This document shows, piece by piece, positions 53,359-57,821 of a stretch of 57,821 bases of DNA (position 1 is its first letter; each line of letters begins with the position of its first letter). The notes beneath the pieces were generated by a model. The model was not told the origin of the DNA, did not search any database, and saw nothing but the letters and a program-made list of their open reading frames with translations. Source of the DNA: Streptomyces sp. CBMA291 (GTDB lineage: Bacteria > Actinomycetota > Actinomycetes > Streptomycetales > Streptomycetaceae). The DNA lies in contig NZ_MSJP01000108.1 of NCBI RefSeq assembly GCF_014596525.1, positions 1 through 57,821 of the forward strand. Reading direction: 5' to 3'. Position numbers and translations under genes: made by a program.

Positions 53359-54180
53359 TCACTCGTCGAGCAGGTCGGGCTCCTCGCGGACGATCTCGTC
53401 CCAGAGCAGCTGGAAGCTGAACCAGCCGAGCTGGGCGTCACCGAAGCCCTCGCCCGCCGCCACGGCCTGTTCGTGGGTGAACGGCTTGGGAGTGCCGGCC
53501 CCGAGCGCGAGCAGCTGGACCTGGGCGCAGCTGTCGTAGGTGAAGAACCAGTGGACGGCCTCGTCGAGGGAGCCGCCGACCGTGATCAGCCCGTGGTGGC
53601 GGAGGAGGATGGCCCGGTTGTCGCCGAGCCGCTCGGCGATGTCGCGGCCCTGCTCCAGGGAGACGGACGGGCCTTCGTAGGCCTCGTACAGGGTCTGGCG
53701 GCCGTAGAAGGCGGCCGACTCCTGGTCGATGGGGTCGAGGAGGCGGCCGAGGGAGCCGAGGGCGCGGGAGTGGGCGGTGTGTCCGTGCGCGGCGGCGGTC
53801 GCGCCGGGGTGGAGTTCGTGGATCTGGGAGTGGATGACGAAGGCGCTGGGGTTGACGCGGTGCTTTCCCCGCACCACGCGGCCCTGGGCGTCCACGCAGA
53901 TCAGGTCGGAGACCTTGACGTGCTTGAAGGAGACGCCGAAGGGGTTGACCCAGAACTGGTCGGGGTACTCCGGGTCGCGCACCGAGATGTGACCGGAGAT
54001 GCCCTCGCCGAATCCGTACTTGCCGAACAGGCGCAGGGCCGCGGCCAGTCGCTGCTTGCGGTGCCGTCGCGTCTCCTCCGGGGTGTCGAAGACGGGCTCC
54101 CCGGGGATCGGCAGACCGGTCGCGGTGTCGGCGAGGAACTCCGCGCGGGGCTCGGTGGTGTGCTCGGTCGTCGTGGTCAT
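53359..54180 (-). CDS. CloR/NovR-like class II aldolase-fold oxygenase
   Basis: A 273-residue protein of the class II aldolase/adducin fold. The histidine ligands typical of the family are in GHISVRDP, AAHGHTAHSRALG and LLRHHGLITVGGS; PIDQESAAFYG is typical of the subfamily. It closely resembles, from memory, CloR/NovR of clorobiocin and novobiocin, a non-haem iron oxygenase that turns 3-dimethylallyl-4-hydroxyphenylpyruvate into the mandelate and then the benzoate (ring A). Its neighbours (prephenate dehydrogenase and DAHP synthase) supply 4-hydroxyphenylpyruvate, which supports that role; a CloQ-type prenyltransferase is not visible. An ordinary L-fuculose aldolase is the alternative. Confidence 0.75.
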   Translation of the reverse strand: MTTTTEHTTEPRAEFLADTATGLPIPGEPVFDTPEETRRHRKQRLAAALRLFGKYGFGEGISGHISVRDPEYPDQFWVNPFGVSFKHVKVSDLICVDAQGRVVRGKHRVNPSAFVIHSQIHELHPGATAAAHGHTAHSRALGSLGRLLDPIDQESAAFYGRQTLYEAYEGPSVSLEQGRDIAERLGDNRAILLRHHGLITVGGSLDEAVHWFFTYDSCAQVQLLALGAGTPKPFTHEQAVAAGEGFGDAQLGWFSFQLLWDEIVREEPDLLDE

Positions 54181-54272
54181 GCTGGCTTCCTCTCTCGTTA
54201 CGGCCGTGGGCGGGCGGTGCGGGGAAATTGCCGGTGGGCGGAGCGGTACTGGCCGTACAGGCGGTACGACCC

Positions 54273-54310
54273 GTGCGGGTGGTGCGGGTGGTGCGGGTAG
54301 TGCGGGTGGC
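54273..54310. repeat. 9-bp tandem repeat (GTGCGGGTG), 4 copies
   Basis: GTGCGGGTG occurs four times with one change in the 198-base gap between the CloR-like and FAD-binding genes. Just to its right, a 14-base unit (GGACCTAGGCGGGC) is duplicated around the stop of the FAD-binding gene. Confidence 0.8.
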
Positions 54311-54377
54311 AGGCGGGCCGGGCGGGGCCGCTCGGGACCCCGGCGGGATCGCCGGACAGGACCTAGGCGGGCGGGAC

Positions 54378-55913
54378 CTAGGCGGGCAGCAGTACGTCCT
54401 CGGCGCGGGTCGCGTGGGTGTCGTCGGCGTGCTGGAGGATGGCGGCGACGATGTCCTCCGCGCGGTCCACCAGGGAGGGGACGCCGAAGGTGAAGAAGAG
54501 CGAGCCGGCGCCGATGGTGCCGAGTCCGTAGAGCCTGGGGTCCTGGCTGCCCTCGGTGAGGAGTCTGCTGGTCGCTCGGGCGAGGTGCAGCCCGCCGAGC
54601 GGGTGACGGCTCGCCGCGCCCGCCCTCGTCAGGGTGGTCACCAGGGGCAGGGCATCGGGGGTGATACGGCCCTTGGAGGCGTTGACCGCGTTGACGACCT
54701 TGTCGGCGCCGAGAGGCGCGGCGCCCTCGACGATCAGCTCGAAGCCGCCGATGGAGCGTTCCGCGACCTTCCGCAGGCCGGAGTGCATGCGCAACTGGCC
54801 CGAGTCGAGGAGCCGCAGCAGCGTCGCCGCGCTGGCGGGCGGCATGGGGCAGCACAGGCTCATGACGGTGCGGTAGTGGGCGCGGAGCAGTTCCGCCCGG
54901 TCTTCCTCCCGCAGCAGCGGCCAGACGTCGGGGCCGATGTCGGGGACGGCGTGCTGGAGCACCCGTAGTCCCGGGTCGGGCGAGTCCACGGCCGCGAACT
55001 GACGCCGCAGCCGGTCCGCCGGGGCCTCCTTGTCGAGGTGGGTGATCTCCGCGAGGACCGCGTCGAGGTCGGCCCCGGCGTCGCGCAGTTCGGTCCAGAC
55101 CATCTGCGCGAACTCGCCGAGGGTCAGCTCACGGCCGCTCCGGGCCAGGGCCCGCATCCGCTCCTTGGTGAGGTGGCGGGGTTCGAAGGCGATCGGGCGC
55201 TGCCGGACGCCGGGGAGCACGCCCCGCCGGGAGAGCAGGCTGATGCGCCCCTGATGTCCCTGGGCCGCGAGGGCGAGGATGATGTCGACGGCGGTGAGGC
55301 CGCTGCCGATGACCGCCACGTCCTCCTGGGTGCCGATCTCCCGGAGGCTGTGGGACATCGGGTAGGGGTCCGCGATGAACCCGGGGGCGCCGAAGAGGCC
55401 GTAGGCGTCCATGGGGCTGTCGCCGCCCACGCAGAGGACGACGTAGTCGAAGGCTCCGGCGCTGCCGTTGGCCGTCTCCAGATGGACCTGGTCGGCGGTG
55501 CGCCGGGCCGAGGTGACCGCCGCGCCGACCAGGTCGACCCGCCAGCCGTTTCTGCGCAGCCCCCCGAGGGCCGCGTAGGCGGACTGCTCCAGGTACTCGC
55601 CGTAGACGGTGCGCGGCGGAAATCGCGTACCGGAGTACGGGTCGGCGCTGTCGAAGTCGTCGACGACGCGCTCCCGTGTCTCCAGCCAGCGCCCGAAATG
55701 GCCCGGGTCGCCCACGCGCACGGACATGTCCTCCGGCGGCGCATTCACCTTGATGGTCTCGATGTCGACCTGATAGGCCCGGCCGCGCCAGAGATTCGGC
55801 GACGGCTCGAACACCGTGATGCTGCCCGCCGGGCTCTGCGCCTGGGCCAGTGCGTCGACGAGGCAGACGGCGGACGCGCCCCCTCCGACCACAGCGATCG
55901 ATATTCCAGACAT
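54378..55913 (-). CDS. FAD/NAD(P)-binding protein (flavoprotein oxygenase-like)
   Basis: A 511-residue protein with the N-terminal FAD dinucleotide motif IAVVGGGASAVCLVDALAQ (5-23), a second Rossmann-type motif VAVIGSGLTAVDIILALAA (near 200-218) and LYGLGTIGAGSLFFTFG near the C terminus. It belongs to the FAD-NAD(P)-binding family (PF13454-like), of unknown reaction; some relatives are N-hydroxylating or halogenase-like. The flavin reductase immediately upstream in the operon may supply reduced flavin, suggesting a two-component oxygenation step. Confidence 0.75.
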   Translation of the reverse strand: MSGISIAVVGGGASAVCLVDALAQAQSPAGSITVFEPSPNLWRGRAYQVDIETIKVNAPPEDMSVRVGDPGHFGRWLETRERVVDDFDSADPYSGTRFPPRTVYGEYLEQSAYAALGGLRRNGWRVDLVGAAVTSARRTADQVHLETANGSAGAFDYVVLCVGGDSPMDAYGLFGAPGFIADPYPMSHSLREIGTQEDVAVIGSGLTAVDIILALAAQGHQGRISLLSRRGVLPGVRQRPIAFEPRHLTKERMRALARSGRELTLGEFAQMVWTELRDAGADLDAVLAEITHLDKEAPADRLRRQFAAVDSPDPGLRVLQHAVPDIGPDVWPLLREEDRAELLRAHYRTVMSLCCPMPPASAATLLRLLDSGQLRMHSGLRKVAERSIGGFELIVEGAAPLGADKVVNAVNASKGRITPDALPLVTTLTRAGAASRHPLGGLHLARATSRLLTEGSQDPRLYGLGTIGAGSLFFTFGVPSLVDRAEDIVAAILQHADDTHATRAEDVLLPA

Positions 55914-55977
55914 GTGTCAGCCACCTATCGATGCAGGGAGGACATGGAGATCCTCGTCCATAGCTCTTCCGGTCCGC

Positions 55978-56514
55978 TCATATCGCGCTCTGGTCGACGC
56001 CGTGGAACTTCCCGTGCAGGAACACGAGCGACGACCCGGAGTTGCGTACGCCCGCGCCGACGACCTCGCCGAGGATCAGCAGATGGTCACCGGCCACCAG
56101 ATGGGCGTGATAGCGGCATTCCATCCAGGCTGCCGAGTCGAGGATCAGCGCCCCTGTCTGACCACCGGGCTCCGCGGGCAGGCTGCGCAGGGCCTTCACG
56201 CGCTCCTCTGCGGGGCGGGCGAAGATCCTCGCGAGGTCCTCGCCGCCGCCGTCGAGAATGGAAAGGGCCCAGACCCGGGAGGACATGAGGTCGTCCACGA
56301 AGGCGGAATCGCGGCGGATGCTCAGCGACACCAGCGGCGGGTCCAGCGAGACCGACGTCAGCGAGTTGATCGTGAGGGCGTTGTGCCGTCGCGCGGATTC
56401 CGCGTCGGAGAACGTGCTCACCACACAGACGCCGGTGGCGAAATTGCGCATGACGGAACGCAGGTCGTCTTTCACGGCCACCGCTGGACGATTGGCCGAT
56501 GACAGCTCACCCAT
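55978..56514 (-). CDS. Flavin reductase (HpaC-like)
   Basis: A 178-residue short-chain flavin reductase: MRNFATGVCVVSTF near 22-35, NALTINSLTSVSLDPPLVSLSI (about 45-66), and the final LVFLHGKFHGV. These reduce FMN/FAD with NAD(P)H for a partner monooxygenase. First gene of the operon, facing the AfsA-family gene. Start at 56514 (ATG). Confidence 0.88.
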   Translation of the reverse strand: MGELSSANRPAVAVKDDLRSVMRNFATGVCVVSTFSDAESARRHNALTINSLTSVSLDPPLVSLSIRRDSAFVDDLMSSRVWALSILDGGGEDLARIFARPAEERVKALRSLPAEPGGQTGALILDSAAWMECRYHAHLVAGDHLLILGEVVGAGVRNSGSSLVFLHGKFHGVDQSAI

Positions 56515-56755
56515 GAAAGTTCCTTCCGGTTCTGAAAATAGCGAAACCCGGCTCTCCGCCGAAGACGTTACAGATCAGCCGGGTGGCGTCTTTGCAGAGG
56601 CGCGCACGGAAACTAGTCCGTCCACGACCGTGACGGGGGCATAAGCCCGCTGTCGTTCAATTTCTTGAAGCAATAGCGCCGTTGGACATACATTTCTTCG
56701 GCAAGGGGAAATCCAGAGTGGAATCCCGAGGGATTCCACGCCGTGAGGAGAAGCC

Positions 56756-57598
56756 ATGCAGAGGACAACCGTGACCGACGGTTCGGGGACCGTCGGCGTC
56801 GCGCCGGCCGACCGGGAGGGGCGGGGCGGCGCCCGTTTCGCCGTACGGGCGAAGTGGCCCGACGACGCCGGGGACTTCGCTCTCGTGGGTGGCGGGCGCG
56901 ATCCCGTGCTCATGGTGGAGTCCCTGCGCCGGAGCGCCGCACTGCTGTGCCGTACCGAGCTCGCCGTACCGCCCGGTCACTCCCTTGTCATCGAGCGGTT
57001 GCGCTACCAGGTGCGGCCTGAGTTCCTCGAAGCGCCGGACGGGGGCGCCGGATTGCGCATGGAGACGGTCTGCTCCGGTGTGGAGCGCGATGACGGCCGG
57101 GCGACCGCCTTGACCTGCGGGATACGGGTCCGGTCCGGCGACCGTACGGTCGCCGCGGGCGAGGGCCGGCTGGGCGTGGTCGCCCTCCGGCCGCTTCCCG
57201 TCGCGGGCCCGCCGTTCGCGTCGGCGGTGCCGGTCGGATCCCACCTCGTCGGACGGACCGGCACCGCACGGGTGGTACTCGCCCCCACGCCCCTCTCCGG
57301 GTGCTGGCAGCTGCGCGCCGGGGACACCGCCCTGTTCGGCCCGGAGACGGGCCACTACCCGGACATGGCCTTGGTGGAGGTCGCGCACCAGGCGGCCAGG
57401 GCCCTGCTCGCGCCGGTCCCCTTCCATCCGGTGTCGTTCACCGTCGACGTACACCGGCGCGCGGAGTTCGACCCGCCCTGCCGGATCGAGGCCCACACCG
57501 TCCCCACTCCGGTGCCCGGCGGTGTCGCGGTGCGGGTCACCGGGGTCCAGGGCGGGCGGCCCGTGTTCACCGCCGTGCTCACCAGCGCGGGACGCTGA
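56756..57598 (+). CDS. AfsA/ScbA-family (A-factor biosynthesis, hotdog) protein
   Basis: A 280-residue protein with two AfsA repeats. The first contains VESLRRSAALLCRTELAVPPGH (near 54-75), the second HYPDMALVEVAHQAARALL (near 199-217), matching the family's conserved (E/Q)-x-x-R-Q helix. AfsA enzymes make gamma-butyrolactone (or butenolide) signalling molecules from glycerol-type precursors and beta-ketoacyl groups; homologues sit at the edge of antibiotic clusters. A receptor gene (TetR-type) is not in the window. The 241 bases upstream form the divergent promoter region shared with the flavin reductase. Confidence 0.85.
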   Translation: MQRTTVTDGSGTVGVAPADREGRGGARFAVRAKWPDDAGDFALVGGGRDPVLMVESLRRSAALLCRTELAVPPGHSLVIERLRYQVRPEFLEAPDGGAGLRMETVCSGVERDDGRATALTCGIRVRSGDRTVAAGEGRLGVVALRPLPVAGPPFASAVPVGSHLVGRTGTARVVLAPTPLSGCWQLRAGDTALFGPETGHYPDMALVEVAHQAARALLAPVPFHPVSFTVDVHRRAEFDPPCRIEAHTVPTPVPGGVAVRVTGVQGGRPVFTAVLTSAGR

Positions 57599-57627
57599 CG
57601 GGGCCGGTCGCGCGGGCACGCCGAAGA

Positions 57628-57673
57628 CCGGCGTCCCCCTCCCTCCCGTTCGAGGGGAGGGACGGGGAGCCGG
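57628..57673. terminator. Hairpin between AfsA-family and transporter genes
   Basis: CCGGC...CCCCCTCCCTCCC pairs with GGGGAGGGA...GGGGAGCCGG through a GTTCGA loop. It lies between the convergent genes. Confidence 0.7.
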
Positions 57674-57692
57674 CCGGGCGTTCGGGGAGCGG

Positions 57693-57821
57693 TTACGTGG
57701 AGGGTGTTGCTGTCTTGCGTCGGGTTGAGGCGCGGAGTGCGGCGGTGAGGGTGAGGGCCAGGGTGGCGATGGAGATGGCGGTTACCACGTAGAGGCCGGA
57801 GTGGTAGCCGGTGAGTGTCGA
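57693..57821 (-). CDS. MFS transporter, C-terminal end only
   Basis: The last 42 codons of a minus-strand gene that enters from the right. The end reads TGYHSGLYVVTAISIATLALTLTAAL then RASTRRKT: a final membrane helix and a basic cytoplasmic tail, ending with TAA at 57693. The style matches the last helix of DHA2/EmrB drug exporters. It may be the resistance or export gene of the adjacent cluster. Confidence 0.6.
   Translation of the reverse strand, partial: STLTGYHSGLYVVTAISIATLALTLTAALRASTRRKTATPST

Noticed and set aside
56515..56755. Possible gamma-butyrolactone receptor (ARE-type) operator in the divergent promoter
   Set aside because: I found no convincing palindrome; only short AT-rich words such as ACATACATTTCTTC.

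Overview
The window is high-GC DNA (well above 65% G+C, third positions almost always G or C) with many GTG starts, ATGA/GTGA stop-start overlaps, F420-type oxidoreductase, SepF-like, LCP, AfsA-family and class II DAHP synthase genes, and one rare TTA codon. Together these indicate a chromosomal segment of a Streptomyces or close relative. No rRNA, tRNA or CRISPR was seen.

Layout. (1) 1-8974, minus strand: a tightly coupled five-gene operon reading class III nucleotide cyclase -> NTPase with HEAT-like tail -> SPFH-like protein -> PycTM-type membrane effector -> VWA/transmembrane protein (runs off the window), headed by a Crp/Fnr-type regulator. It looks like a cyclic-nucleotide conflict (anti-phage) system related to Pycsar but with extra components; this is the most interesting locus. 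(2) 9474-13490: Pnkp and Hen1, the bacterial RNA repair pair, with a one-base insertion near the start of hen1. (3) 13554-20753: housekeeping and hypothetical genes (MmuM, LLM oxidoreductase, DUF6099, MazG-like, an ABC-like ATPase with a TTA codon, SepF-like, aminotransferase). (4) 20959-31193: ArsB-like transporter, TerB, BlaI/M56 pair, NfeD-like plus flotillin, a K+/H+ antiporter with its TrkA-C subunit, a NarL-type two-component pair and a methyltransferase. (5) 31278-41711: a Tat-exported MBL hydrolase, then two parallel aromatic meta-cleavage modules. The left module (hydrolase, VOC extradiol dioxygenase, FAD monooxygenase) is divergent from a TetR gene; the right module (mhpC-mhpA-mhpB type) follows an IclR gene. 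(6) 41869-47300: small stress-type membrane proteins, TatA, an LCP ligase, a Cys/His membrane protein and a CASTOR/POLLUX-like channel. (7) 47367-48522: a peroxiredoxin remnant, an 8-bp repeat and a complete IS5-family element. (8) 48581-57821: a secreted small protein, an MFS pump, and what looks like the edge of a specialised-metabolite cluster: flavin reductase, FAD/NAD(P)-binding enzyme, CloR/NovR-like oxygenase, DAHP synthase and prephenate dehydrogenase in one operon, divergent from an AfsA-family gene, then a truncated transporter gene.

Regulatory DNA stands out: three copies of an 18-bp palindrome of the form TTCTACA-N4-TGTAGAA lie in intergenic DNA upstream of terB, tatA and a GlsB-like gene and probably define a small stress regulon; a pair of 18-bp operators flanks the TetR/monooxygenase divergent promoter; a 13-bp palindrome lies upstream of the Crp/Fnr gene.

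All functional assignments rest on reading the translated sequence and remembered family features; no database search was possible.
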